Part shown: piece after piece, positions 1 through 7,648 of the stretch
Numbering within the stretch: the first letter of the stretch is position 1
Layout of the letters: each line of letters opens with the position of its first letter
NCBI RefSeq assembly: GCF_947286155.1
Contig: NZ_CAMYPD010000032.1
Location: 1 to 33,611 of the forward strand
Reading direction: 5' to 3'
DNA length: 33,611 nucleotides
Source of the DNA: an uncultured Tessaracoccus sp.
Lineage (GTDB): Bacteria > Actinomycetota > Actinomycetes > Propionibacteriales > Propionibacteriaceae
Notes under the pieces: model-generated
What the model was told of the DNA's origin: nothing
The model's database searches: none
The model's input: only the letters and a program-made list of their open reading frames with translations
Program-made: the position numbers and the translations under genes

Positions 1-1
1 C

Positions 2-247
2 GGGCTCGCGAGAGCTGCGGTGATCTTGCTGTTCGGGGTGCCGTTAGGGCTCGGCGCCGGGCTTGCGGTCAGCGCGTACCACGTCGCATGGAATAGGCGG
101 ATCGCCTCCAGCGGGGCATGGCTGGACACCGTCCCATTGTGGGGCTACCAGGCCACGCTGGGAGCGGGGGTCATCGTCGCGGGAATGCTGGCGGCGCTGC
201 TGCTGACGAGACCGCCTCGACGGTTGGTGCGGCGCGGGCTCGACTGA
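2..247 (+). CDS. C-terminal fragment of a membrane protein (5' end outside window)
   Basis: The frame is open from the window edge and stops at 247, so this is the last 81 residues of a longer protein. A GTG at 20 could be a start, but nothing like a ribosome binding site precedes it and the frame continues upstream. Two hydrophobic stretches are visible (VILLFGVPLGLGAGLAV and GAGVIVAGMLAALLLT), separated by a polar loop and followed by an arginine-rich tail (RPPRRLVRRGLD) that would sit in the cytoplasm by the positive-inside rule. I do not recognise the family; with so little sequence the function cannot be assigned. Confidence 0.6.
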   Translation, partial: GLARAAVILLFGVPLGLGAGLAVSAYHVAWNRRIASSGAWLDTVPLWGYQATLGAGVIVAGMLAALLLTRPPRRLVRRGLD

Positions 248-291
248 CGTGGCCCCAGCGAACGACAGTGTTGGAATTACAACGGTGTGAG

Positions 292-324
292 TTGTGCACA
301 ATGTGTGGAAAAGTCTGTGGACAA
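292..324. promoter_or_regulatory. Cluster of three DnaA-box-like 9-mers
   Basis: TTGTGCACA (292-300, plus), TGTGGAAAA (304-312, reads TTTTCCACA on minus) and TGTGGACAA (316-324, reads TTGTCCACA on minus) begin exactly 12 bases apart. TTGTCCACA is the actinobacterial DnaA-box consensus; the other two differ by one base each. The outer two also form an inverted repeat (GTTGTGCACA / TGTGGACAAC). This could be a DnaA-titrating or DnaA-regulated site upstream of the small gene at 411, or an operator for another factor. No dnaA, dnaN or other origin gene is nearby, so I do not call it oriC. Confidence 0.4.
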
Positions 325-397
325 CTCGCGCCAGTTGGGTTTCAGCGCGTCGTCACCGTTGGCGTTGCGCCGTGGTAGCGAGGGCGTTGAGTGCGCG

Positions 398-403
398 TAG
401 ACT
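398..403 (+). promoter_or_regulatory. -10 element TAGACT, leaderless start of the 30-aa gene
   Basis: TAGACT ends seven bases before the ATG at 411, which would place the transcription start at or next to the start codon. No convincing -35 was found. The identical hexamer and spacing occur in front of senX3. Confidence 0.5.
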
Positions 404-410
404 GCTCTCG

Positions 411-503
411 ATGAATAACCGCGGCCAGCAGAGAATTGTCACGATTGTGCTCGTGATCGTGATTGCCGTGGTTCTGGTCGGCGCCCTTGCTACTTCGTTG
501 TAG
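411..503 (+). CDS. Small single-span membrane peptide (30 aa)
   Basis: The product has a short polar, basic N-terminus (MNNRGQQR) followed by an almost uninterrupted hydrophobic helix rich in Val/Ile (IVTIVLVIVIAVVLVGALA) and ends at once. It is therefore a predicted single-pass membrane peptide with essentially no soluble part. The frame is open further upstream to 294, but the residues there are Arg/Trp-rich and look like non-coding translation, and the -10 box at 398-403 would exclude them. It lies 12 bases upstream of the next exported protein gene and may be co-transcribed with it. Function unknown; the clean helix and promoter position are the reasons to regard it as real. Confidence 0.55.
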   Translation: MNNRGQQRIVTIVLVIVIAVVLVGALATSL

Positions 504-515
504 GCTGATCTCGCA

Positions 516-1505
516 ATGCAACATCGTCGAAACTGCCTCATCGCCACCGCTGTGATAGCCACCGCCACGGTTATGCTTCCCGCTGCCGCGGACATCGACG
601 TTCCCGAGGACGGGGTTGGTGAGGCCGTCGGCATGGCCTGGGATGCAGACGGCGAAACCCTCTGGCTCGCCGGCGATCACGCCAACGACGGCGTACTCGT
701 GGGGGTGAGTTCCGACGGTGAACGCTCAGAAATGAGCTGGAAGGGCGAAGACCTCACCTCCGTGCAGGCGCTCGCGATTCACGACGGCCTCATGTACGTC
801 GGAGACACGGGCAACTCCGATCGTGACCGCTCCACGTTCACGGTCTACCGCTTCTCGAGCCTCCAGGCAGGGGCCAAGAAGTACCGCTCGTTCGTGTTCG
901 AGTACCCGGATGACATCGACATTCAGGCGATGATGGTTTCCGGCAAGGGGCGCATCTACTTCGCATCAACCGGCGACGATCCCGGCATCTACCGCGCGCC
1001 CGCCAATCCCAGCCGCCAGGGTCACAACCAGTTGGAACGTGTGACGGATGCCCCCGACGGTGTCACCGATGGCGTGTTCCTCCCCGACGGGGGCACGATG
1101 GTGCTGCGCGCCGCCGACGGCGTGCACGTGATCGACGCGTTCACCTGGGAGACGAAGGCCGTAGAGACGTACGCGACGCAAACACATGCTGAATCCGTCG
1201 CTGCGATCGACGATGACACCTTGCTGCTCGGCAGTACCGGCGTGATTCGTGAGGCTGCGGTGCCCACGAGCAACATCACCACGACGCCGAGCGCCGAGCC
1301 TTCCCCGTCGGAAACTCTCTCGCCGAGCGAGAGCGCGTCGGCCGTACCGTCGTCGGAGCCGAGCCCGAGTTCGAGTGCAACGCAGGAGCAGGAACAGGCG
1401 CTCGAGGAGGCTAAGCCGCGCAGCACCATCACGATGGTGGCGCTCATCCTGGCGGGCGTCGTTGGGGTTGCTGCGGGCCTAGTCACCTTCTTTGCTCGTT
1501 CGTAG
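516..1505 (+). CDS. Exported, C-terminally membrane-anchored protein, possible beta-propeller
   Basis: 329 residues. Residues 1-25 form a signal peptide (basic MQHRR, then a hydrophobic stretch ending in AAA before DIDV). Residues about 26-245 contain repeated blocks such as GMAWDADGETLWLAGD, LAIHDGLMYVGDTG and DGVFLPDGGTMVL, the pattern of strand-rich propeller blades. Residues about 248-295 are a Ser/Pro/Glu-rich linker, followed by one transmembrane helix (MVALILAGVVGVAAGLVTFF) and a two-residue tail. The protein should thus sit on the outer face of the membrane with its sensor-like domain outside. No catalytic motif is seen. There is no clear ribosome binding site in the 12 bases after the small gene at 411, which suggests coupled translation. 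Specific function unknown. Confidence 0.75.
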   Translation: MQHRRNCLIATAVIATATVMLPAAADIDVPEDGVGEAVGMAWDADGETLWLAGDHANDGVLVGVSSDGERSEMSWKGEDLTSVQALAIHDGLMYVGDTGNSDRDRSTFTVYRFSSLQAGAKKYRSFVFEYPDDIDIQAMMVSGKGRIYFASTGDDPGIYRAPANPSRQGHNQLERVTDAPDGVTDGVFLPDGGTMVLRAADGVHVIDAFTWETKAVETYATQTHAESVAAIDDDTLLLGSTGVIREAAVPTSNITTTPSAEPSPSETLSPSESASAVPSSEPSPSSSATQEQEQALEEAKPRSTITMVALILAGVVGVAAGLVTFFARS

Positions 1506-1632
1506 TCGCGGTCGGTGTTACCTGGTGTTCATCTTCTCGTTATTCGAGGTGACACCTCTAGGCCATAGTTTGCTTACAAGCCCGTACCCGTGGGCTGTCA
1601 GCAACGACTATTGCTAGCGAAGGATTGACAAC
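1506..1632 (+). promoter_or_regulatory. Upstream region of the secreted nuclease gene: perfect palindrome and GTT-type direct repeats
   Basis: GAGGTGACACCTC (1546-1558) is a perfect 6+1+6 palindrome, a plausible operator. Just before it GTTACCT (1517), GTTCATC (1527) and GTTATTC (1539) recur at 10- and 12-base intervals, resembling a loose PHO box (streptomycete consensus GTTCACC every 11 bases); only the middle unit matches well. A ribosome binding site AAGGA (1620-1624) lies eight bases before the GTG at 1633. I could not fix the -10 hexamer. Confidence 0.35.
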
Positions 1633-4563
1633 GTGCGTCCAGGACGAAAGACCGTGGCCGGACTGCTTGCTACGAGCGTCATGGCAGCTTCATGGCTGCT
1701 TCCGATGAGCGCGAATGCAGCAGCAACCGACCTCATCATCAGCGAATACGTCGAGGGATCGAGCAGCAAAAAGGCGGTCGAGATCTACAACGGCACCGAG
1801 TCGGCCGTCGACCTCAGCGAGTACAGCATCGAGCTGTACACCAATGGTAAGACCTCGCCGAACAACACCATGACGCTGCAAGGAAAGCTTGCCCCTGGTA
1901 CCACCTACGTCATTGTCAACGCTCAGGCCGGGGCCGAGCTGAGGAGCAAGGGCCAGGCGCAGGGTGCCATCACCAACTTCAACGGCGATGACATCCTCGT
2001 GCTCAAGAAGGGCGACGCGGTCGTCGATTCGATTGGCCAGATTGGAAGCATGGAGAAGTGGGGCGCCGACGTCACGCTGGTGCGTAAGCCGAGTGTCACC
2101 GCCGGCGACACGAACCCCAACGACGCGTTCGATGTCACGGTGGAATGGGAGAAGCAGCCCAAGGACACCTTCGACGGCCTTGGCTCGCACACCATGGACG
2201 GCACGTCAGCACCGACGGACCCTGAGCCCGACCCGGAGCCGGAGCCGTCGGATCTCTGCACTGCGGAAGTCACCAAGATCGGTGCCGTGCAGGGCGAGGG
2301 CGACAAGACTCCCATGGGCGGCAAGGAAGTGACGATCCGCGGCACCGTCGTGGGCGACTTCCAGGAGGGCGGCTTCAACGGCTTCTACCTCCAAGACGAA
2401 GGCGACAACAACGACGCCACCTCCGACGGCATCTTCATCCACGACGAGAAGAAGAGCGTGGGCGAGATCAGCGTCGGAGACAAAGTTGCCGTCACCGGCA
2501 CTGCGGGCGAGCACTACTCGATGACGCAGGTCAAGGTGACGAAGGGCGCCAAGTGCGGCACCGCTGAGCTGCCTGATCCGACCGTGATCGACTTCCCCAA
2601 CACTGAGTTTGAGAAGTACGAAGGCATGCTCGTGACGTTCGCGAAGCCGCTCACCGTCCTCGAGCTCTACCAGTTCGGGCGGTACGGCCAGATTGCGGTC
2701 GGCCCGGAGCGCCAGTTCCAGCCCACCGCGTTGGCGCACGCGTCGAGCAACGAGGCAGCCAAGATTCTCGATAGCAACCTGACCAACCGTGTACTCATCG
2801 ACGATGGCCGCAGCAACCAGAACCCCTCGCCCGCGATCCACCCCGCCACCCTCGAACCGCTCACCATGGACAACCTGTTCCGTGCGGGCGACCAGATCAA
2901 CGGCGTCGCAGGCATCCTCGATTACCGCTTCGACAACTGGGCGCTGCAGCCCACGCAGGCGGGCACGATCGATAACGTCAACAAGCGCCCCGACGTGCCC
3001 CAGGTGGGTGGCGACCTGCAGGTGGCAAGCGCAAACGTGCTGAACTACTTCACCACGCTGAGCTCGCAGGACAAGAACGCACGCGGCGCGGAGACTTCGG
3101 AGGAACTTAAGCGCCAGCAGGACAAGATCGTCGCAGCACTGAACAAGCTCGACGCAGGCGTCATTGGCCTGAACGAGATCGAGAACAACGGCACCGCCGT
3201 CGAGACGCTGGTGGAGGCCCTCAATGCCGCGAGCGAGTCGGGCAAGTGGGCCGCGCTGAAGACCGGCACGATCGGCACCGACGCCATCACCACCGCGTTC
3301 ATCTACCAGCCGGGCAAGGTGGAGCCGGTCGGCAAGTTCGACACGCTCACCAGCGCCGACGACCCGCGCTTCATTGATACGAAGAACCGCCCTGCACTCG
3401 CGCAGACCTTCAAGGAGAAGACGAGCGGGAAGACGGTCACCGTCGCGGTGAACCACCTGAAGTCGAAGGGCTCGGCCTGCGGCGATCCGTCGGAAGCCAC
3501 ACTGCAGCCGCTCGTCGGCAACTGCCAGGAGACCCGCACCGAGGCAGCCAAGGCGCTGAGCGACTGGCTCACAGGCGACAAGATTGGTGTGGAGAAGTCC
3601 GAACACATCCTCGTGATTGGTGACCTCAACAGCTACGACCACGAGGATCCGATTCAGACCTTCGAGAAGGCCGGATTCACCGATCTCGCCAAGAAGTTCC
3701 AGGGCGAGAAGGCGTACTCCTACGTCTTCAACGGTCAGCTCGGCTACCTCGACTACGCGCTGTCCAACGCAGCCCTGACGGAGAAGGTCGTCGGCGCCGC
3801 CGACTGGCACATCAACTCCGACGAGCTGCCGCTCATCGATTACACGATGAAGTTCAAGCAGCAGGCGGAACAGCAGCTGTACGCCGCCGACGAGTTCCGT
3901 TCCTCCGACCACGACCCGGTGATCGTCGGCATCAAACTGGCCGACGATCCTGCCCCGGAGCCGGAGCCGCAGCCGGATCCCGACGAGGTCTCGCTGACTG
4001 CCAAGGTGGCGTCGAAGTCTATGGTGGGCTGGCACTCGAACGCTTGGGGCAAGGTCTCCGGTGGGAAGAAGCCCGCGACGGTAGCTACCCAGGTGCTGCT
4101 CGATAACGGCAAATGGTCCACATCGCAGGTTCGGAAGACCGACAAGAACGGTCAGTACGTGATCCCATTGACGTACGGGCGAAATAACAACCAAGCTTAC
4201 GTATGGCGCGTCGTCGTTCGTGACGACGCCGGCAAGCAGCAGGTTGTGTCGGCGCCGATGGTGCAGCGCCGGTACGCCCAGCCGATTGCACGGTCGGCAG
4301 GTGTGAAGGCCGTGGGTGCGGTTACCTATGTGTGGGGCCACGCCGATTCGCAGGCCAACGCGAGGGTTTGGACCGAGGTGCAGCTGCCCAATGGCACCTG
4401 GTCGAGGTCGCAGGTTCGTGCCACCAAGACCGACGGGTCCTACGTGATCCCGCTCACGTACGGTCGCTACAGTGCTGGAACCTTGAAGTGGCGGGTCGCA
4501 GTACAGTACGGCGATGGCCTGGGCGTACACCGCTCTGACGTGTTCACGCTCACTCGCCGCTGA
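1633..4563 (+). CDS. Secreted multidomain nuclease (LTD + OB-fold + endonuclease/exonuclease/phosphatase domain)
   Basis: 976 residues, start GTG with an AAGGA site eight bases upstream. Order of parts: signal peptide (1 to about 29, ending ANA-A); lamin-tail-like domain (about 31-150, LIISEYVEGSSSKKAVEIYNG); acidic Pro/Glu linker; OB-fold-type domain (about 210-310, IRGTVVGDF..GFYLQDEGD); endonuclease/exonuclease/phosphatase domain (about 465-770); second DPEPEPQPDP linker; two C-terminal repeats of about 90 residues (from about 788). Catalytic signatures are intact: ASANVLNYF, GLNEIENN, VNHLKSKGSACGD, VIGDLNSYDHEDP and SSDHDPV. This arrangement is that of ExeM/NucH-type extracellular DNases, which degrade external DNA for nutrients or biofilm turnover. 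The C-terminal repeats share a W-S-x-SQVR-x-T-(9)-YVIPLTYGR core and probably bind a surface ligand. No LPXTG anchor is present, so release or non-covalent wall binding is expected. Confidence 0.88.
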   Translation: MRPGRKTVAGLLATSVMAASWLLPMSANAAATDLIISEYVEGSSSKKAVEIYNGTESAVDLSEYSIELYTNGKTSPNNTMTLQGKLAPGTTYVIVNAQAGAELRSKGQAQGAITNFNGDDILVLKKGDAVVDSIGQIGSMEKWGADVTLVRKPSVTAGDTNPNDAFDVTVEWEKQPKDTFDGLGSHTMDGTSAPTDPEPDPEPEPSDLCTAEVTKIGAVQGEGDKTPMGGKEVTIRGTVVGDFQEGGFNGFYLQDEGDNNDATSDGIFIHDEKKSVGEISVGDKVAVTGTAGEHYSMTQVKVTKGAKCGTAELPDPTVIDFPNTEFEKYEGMLVTFAKPLTVLELYQFGRYGQIAVGPERQFQPTALAHASSNEAAKILDSNLTNRVLIDDGRSNQNPSPAIHPATLEPLTMDNLFRAGDQINGVAGILDYRFDNWALQPTQAGTIDNVNKRPDVPQVGGDLQVASANVLNYFTTLSSQDKNARGAETSEELKRQQDKIVAALNKLDAGVIGLNEIENNGTAVETLVEALNAASESGKWAALKTGTIGTDAITTAFIYQPGKVEPVGKFDTLTSADDPRFIDTKNRPALAQTFKEKTSGKTVTVAVNHLKSKGSACGDPSEATLQPLVGNCQETRTEAAKALSDWLTGDKIGVEKSEHILVIGDLNSYDHEDPIQTFEKAGFTDLAKKFQGEKAYSYVFNGQLGYLDYALSNAALTEKVVGAADWHINSDELPLIDYTMKFKQQAEQQLYAADEFRSSDHDPVIVGIKLADDPAPEPEPQPDPDEVSLTAKVASKSMVGWHSNAWGKVSGGKKPATVATQVLLDNGKWSTSQVRKTDKNGQYVIPLTYGRNNNQAYVWRVVVRDDAGKQQVVSAPMVQRRYAQPIARSAGVKAVGAVTYVWGHADSQANARVWTEVQLPNGTWSRSQVRATKTDGSYVIPLTYGRYSAGTLKWRVAVQYGDGLGVHRSDVFTLTRR

Positions 4564-4588
4564 CACTGAGTCTGCGGGGAGAAACCCA

Positions 4589-4627
4589 CAGGGGCGGGGC
4601 TGCGCATCTCGTGCAGCCCCGCCCCTG
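4589..4627. terminator. Bidirectional terminator between the nuclease and serC
   Basis: A perfect 15-bp stem (4589-4603 with 4613-4627), very GC-rich, closes a 9-base loop. It lies between the convergent ends of the nuclease gene and serC. There is no long T tract on either side, as is common for GC-rich actinobacteria. Confidence 0.75.
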
Positions 4628-4638
4628 TTGCTCCACAG

Positions 4639-5742
4639 TTACATACGTTCGATCAGGAAGTTGAGGCAGTTCACGAGGGCCTCGACGTCCTCAGGGCTGA
4701 TCGAGGGGAAGCCTGCGATGCGGAGCTGGTTGCGCCCCACTCCGCGGTACGGGTCCACGTCGACGATGCCGTTGTCTCGCAGCTGCGAGATCAAGAACGC
4801 GGAGTCGATGCTCTCGTCGAGTTCGATGGTGGCGACGACGGTGGAGCGCTCGTCGGGATTCTCGACGAAGGGGCGGGCGAAGCTGTGCTGTTCAGCCCAG
4901 TCGTACACGATGGAGGTGTTGCGTCGGCAGCGCGCGTCGATGGCTTCCATGCCGCCGAGCTCCAGCATCCAGCGCAGCTGCGCCTGCAACAGCAGCAACG
5001 TAGCCACCGATGGCGTATTCACCGTCTGCTGTTTGCTGGATTGCTTGGCAGCAGCGCCCAGATCGAGTATCCCTGGTAGCCAGCGGCCGGTTTGCGCGAT
5101 GGCTTCCGCACGCTCGAGCGCAGCGGGGGAGAGGAACGCGAACCACATGCCACCGTCGCCAGAGAAGCTCTTTTGGGCCGAGAAGTAGTAGGCGTCGGTC
5201 TGGGCGAGATCGACGTTTGCCCCACCGGCAGCCGAGGTGCCGTCGACGAGCATCAAGCCATCGCCGAGTCGCTGCACCGGAGCCATCGCGCCGGTAGACG
5301 TTTCGTTGTGCGCCCACGCCATCACGTCGGCGCCAGTGAGTTCGGGCAGTACGATTGAGCCAGCGGGGGCCTCGACCACGTCGGGCTTCTCCAAGAACGG
5401 CGCATTCGCGGTTTCCTGCGCGAATTTCCGGCTGAACTCCCCGAATACCGCATGTGAGGAGCGCCGCTCGATGAGCGAGCACGCCGCAATATCCCAAAAC
5501 GCGCTCGCCCCACCGTTGCCGAGCACCACCCGGTAGCCGTCCGGCATCGCGTACAGCTCGGCCAACATGGCCTGCACATCCCCGACGAGTTCCCTCACCG
5601 GGGGTCGGCGGTGCGAGGTGCCCAGCAGGTCGTTGCGGGAGGCCAGGTAGGCCAGGGCCTCGTCGCGAATCTTCGCCGGCCCAGAACCGAATCTGCCATC
5701 GTGCGGAAGGAGGTGGTGGGGAATCTGCATGCCTCCCATCAT
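4639..5742 (-). CDS. serC: Phosphoserine aminotransferase
   Basis: 367 residues. The protein matches the actinobacterial SerC type: DGRFGSGPAKIR near the N-terminus, VLGNGGASAFWD, AHNETSTGAM, the PLP-lysine segment YYFSAQKSFSGDGG, and a C-terminal R-I-A-G-F-P segment. It would convert 3-phosphohydroxypyruvate with glutamate to phosphoserine in cytosolic serine synthesis (and may serve pyridoxine synthesis). The start is uncertain: ATG 5742 gives MMGGMQIPHH, while ATG 5730 gives MQIPHHLLPHDGRFG, which fits the family length better but has GGGAGG only one base upstream. The gene ends at the shared terminator with the nuclease and is divergent from nagA. The serine-using glyA is present at 28971 but is not linked. 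Confidence 0.9.
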   Translation of the reverse strand: MMGGMQIPHHLLPHDGRFGSGPAKIRDEALAYLASRNDLLGTSHRRPPVRELVGDVQAMLAELYAMPDGYRVVLGNGGASAFWDIAACSLIERRSSHAVFGEFSRKFAQETANAPFLEKPDVVEAPAGSIVLPELTGADVMAWAHNETSTGAMAPVQRLGDGLMLVDGTSAAGGANVDLAQTDAYYFSAQKSFSGDGGMWFAFLSPAALERAEAIAQTGRWLPGILDLGAAAKQSSKQQTVNTPSVATLLLLQAQLRWMLELGGMEAIDARCRRNTSIVYDWAEQHSFARPFVENPDERSTVVATIELDESIDSAFLISQLRDNGIVDVDPYRGVGRNQLRIAGFPSISPEDVEALVNCLNFLIERM

Positions 5743-5804
5743 TCCACTTGCTCATTTCGTTGCAATTGGTGCTCAGCAGCCGGGCAGCCTGTTTGAATGG
5801 AGCA

Positions 5805-6926
5805 ATGCAGAGTTTTGTGGTGCAGAAGGCCGTAACCGCGCAGGGCATCGTCGCCGACGCGAGGGTCACCGTCGACGGTGACCGCATCGTCGACATCTCC
5901 GATGGTGCCCCCGACGCGATGCCCCTGTGGGCCGTGCCAGGCTTCGTCGACACCCATTGCCACGGCGCCGTGCAGGTGAGCTTCGGCACCCCCGACCTCG
6001 ACGCCAACCGTCGCGCCCGCGCCTTCCACCTCTCGAAAGGCACCACCACGCTGTTCGCCAGCACCGTGACGCTCTCCGTCGACGACCTGGTGGCGCAGGA
6101 GGAAGTGTTACGGCAGCTCACCGAGGAGGGCGTCATCGACGGCATCCACCTCGAGGGCCCATTCCTCGCGCCCGAGAAGAAGGGCGCCCACGCCGAACAC
6201 CTACTCATCGACCCGGATCCCGCTACCGTCCAGCGCCTCCTCGACGCCGGTGGGCCCGCGCTGCGCATGATTACGATGGCCCCCGAGCGCGAGGGCGCGA
6301 TGCAGGCGATCCAGCAGTTCGTCGAGGCGGGCGTCGCCGTCGCATTCGGGCACTCGAACGCCGATGCCGACATCTGCAACGCTTCCATCGCGGCAGGCGC
6401 CACCGTCGCCACGCACCTGTTCAACGCCATGAATGGCATCCACCACCGCGAGCCCGGGCCGGTGCCCGCGCTGCTGCACGACGAACGCGTCCTCGTCGAA
6501 CTCATCTGCGACGGAGTGCACCTCCACCCCGACGTCATCCGCATGGCCTACGACGCGGCTGGCGCGCACCGCATCGGGCTCGTCACCGACGCCATGAGCG
6601 CCACCGGCGCCGACGACGGGCGCTACCTGCTCGGCAACCTCGATGTTGAGGTGCGCGACGGCGTCGCCCGGCTGACTACCGACGACGGCTCGGAGGGCGC
6701 CATCGCCGGCAGCACACTCACCATGGCCGACGCATTTCAGTTCTGCGTGGGTACCGTCGGCATCTCCATCCCCGACGTTGCGGCCATGGCGGCAACGACC
6801 CCGGCGCGATTCCACGGGCTAGACGATGTGGGCGAGCTCGCCGTCGGGAAACGTGCCGACGTGTGCCTCGTCGACGACGACGGCACCCTCCACCAGGTAT
6901 GGCATCGCGGAGAGCGAGTGCTCTGA
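5805..6926 (+). CDS. nagA: N-acetylglucosamine-6-phosphate deacetylase
   Basis: 373 residues from ATG 5805. Amidohydrolase-fold signatures are all visible: metal-binding H51-x-H53 in PGFVDTHCHG, HLEGPF with E117, AFGHSNADA, ATHLFNAMNGIHHREPG, ICDGVHLHP, LVTDAMSATG, and the C-terminal GKRADVCLVDDDG typical of the fold's beta-sandwich. The enzyme removes acetate from GlcNAc-6-P, feeding amino-sugar and cell-wall recycling. The frame opens at 5748, but the first 19 residues (LISLQLVLSSRAACLNGA) are atypical; ATG 5805 follows TTGAAT by six bases, so a leaderless start is possible, and GGAG lies only two bases away, too close for a normal site. No nagB or sugar transporter is adjacent. Confidence 0.88.
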   Translation: MQSFVVQKAVTAQGIVADARVTVDGDRIVDISDGAPDAMPLWAVPGFVDTHCHGAVQVSFGTPDLDANRRARAFHLSKGTTTLFASTVTLSVDDLVAQEEVLRQLTEEGVIDGIHLEGPFLAPEKKGAHAEHLLIDPDPATVQRLLDAGGPALRMITMAPEREGAMQAIQQFVEAGVAVAFGHSNADADICNASIAAGATVATHLFNAMNGIHHREPGPVPALLHDERVLVELICDGVHLHPDVIRMAYDAAGAHRIGLVTDAMSATGADDGRYLLGNLDVEVRDGVARLTTDDGSEGAIAGSTLTMADAFQFCVGTVGISIPDVAAMAATTPARFHGLDDVGELAVGKRADVCLVDDDGTLHQVWHRGERVL

Positions 6927-6955
6927 AACCCGTCCATGGAGGCGCTCAGAAAGTC

Positions 6956-6961
6956 TATGAT
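6956..6961 (+). promoter_or_regulatory. -10 element TATGAT, leaderless start of the DtxR gene
   Basis: TATGAT ends eight bases before ATG 6970 with no Shine-Dalgarno sequence in between, so the transcript probably starts at the initiation codon. Confidence 0.5.
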
Positions 6962-6969
6962 GACTATCG

Positions 6970-7647
6970 ATGAGCGACCTGATTGACACCACCGAGATGT
7001 ACCTGAGGACGGTGTACGAACTCCTCGAGGAGGGCGTCGCGCCTCTGCGTGCCCGCATTGCGGAGCGGCTGCATCAATCCGGGCCGACGGTGTCACAGAC
7101 CGTCGCCCGCATGGAACGCGACGGATTACTCGTCGTGCAGCCCGACCGCACCATCAAACTCACCGACGAGGGCAGCGCCCTGGCGAGAAGCGTCATGCGC
7201 AAGCACCGGCTGGCGGAACGCCTCCTTACCGACGTGATCGGGCTGGACTTGGAGAAAGTGCACGACGAGGCCTGCCGCTGGGAGCACGTGATCTCGCTCG
7301 ACGTCGAGCAGCGCCTAGTGAACATCATCGACGACCCGGTTTGTTCCCCCTTCGGCAACCCCATTCCAGCGCTCGACGAGCTGGGCATCACCGTCTCCGA
7401 TGCCCCCGAAGACGAGGTGCTGACCCTCGCCGAAGCCTCGCGACAAGGCGCTACGAACTTGCGTGTCATTCGGCTGAGTGAACATCTCCAAGCCAGCCGC
7501 GAATCGTTCGCGGCACTCCTCGAGGCTGGCGTGCTGCCCGGCGCAGAGTTGGAGCGCGTCGACGACGGCTTGGGCGTCCGCGTGGGGGAGCATGAGCTCG
7601 AGATCTCACCCGTCGATGCCGAACTGCTGTTCGTCACGGTGCTGTGA
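6970..7647 (+). CDS. DtxR/IdeR-family metal-dependent transcriptional repressor
   Basis: 225 residues, against 226 for diphtheria toxin repressor. An N-terminal winged helix (LRARIAERLHQSGPTVSQTVARMERDGLL) is followed by a metal-binding and dimerisation domain and an SH3-like C-terminal domain. The DtxR metal ligands appear at identical positions: M10, H79, E83, H98, C102, E105 and H106, while the SH3-side ligands are E171 and Q174. The segment HDEACRWEHV and SPFGNPIPALDELG are hallmarks of the iron-type branch rather than MntR. It should repress iron-uptake and storage genes when loaded with ferrous iron. The start follows a -10 box directly. A methyltransferase gene begins one base after its stop, so the two are probably one transcript. 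Confidence 0.9.
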   Translation: MSDLIDTTEMYLRTVYELLEEGVAPLRARIAERLHQSGPTVSQTVARMERDGLLVVQPDRTIKLTDEGSALARSVMRKHRLAERLLTDVIGLDLEKVHDEACRWEHVISLDVEQRLVNIIDDPVCSPFGNPIPALDELGITVSDAPEDEVLTLAEASRQGATNLRVIRLSEHLQASRESFAALLEAGVLPGAELERVDDGLGVRVGEHELEISPVDAELLFVTVL

Positions 7648-7648
7648 C

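Noticed and set aside
292..324. Chromosomal origin (oriC)
   Set aside because: Only three DnaA-box-like sites, no AT-rich unwinding region and no dnaA or dnaN nearby.
2206..4566. Open frame of 786 codons on the minus strand opposite the nuclease gene
   Set aside because: Arg/Leu/Val-rich antisense frame typical of GC-rich DNA; the plus strand has intact nuclease motifs and a signal peptide.
4892..6544. Minus-strand frame spanning serC and nagA
   Set aside because: Low-complexity translation without motifs, crossing two confident genes.
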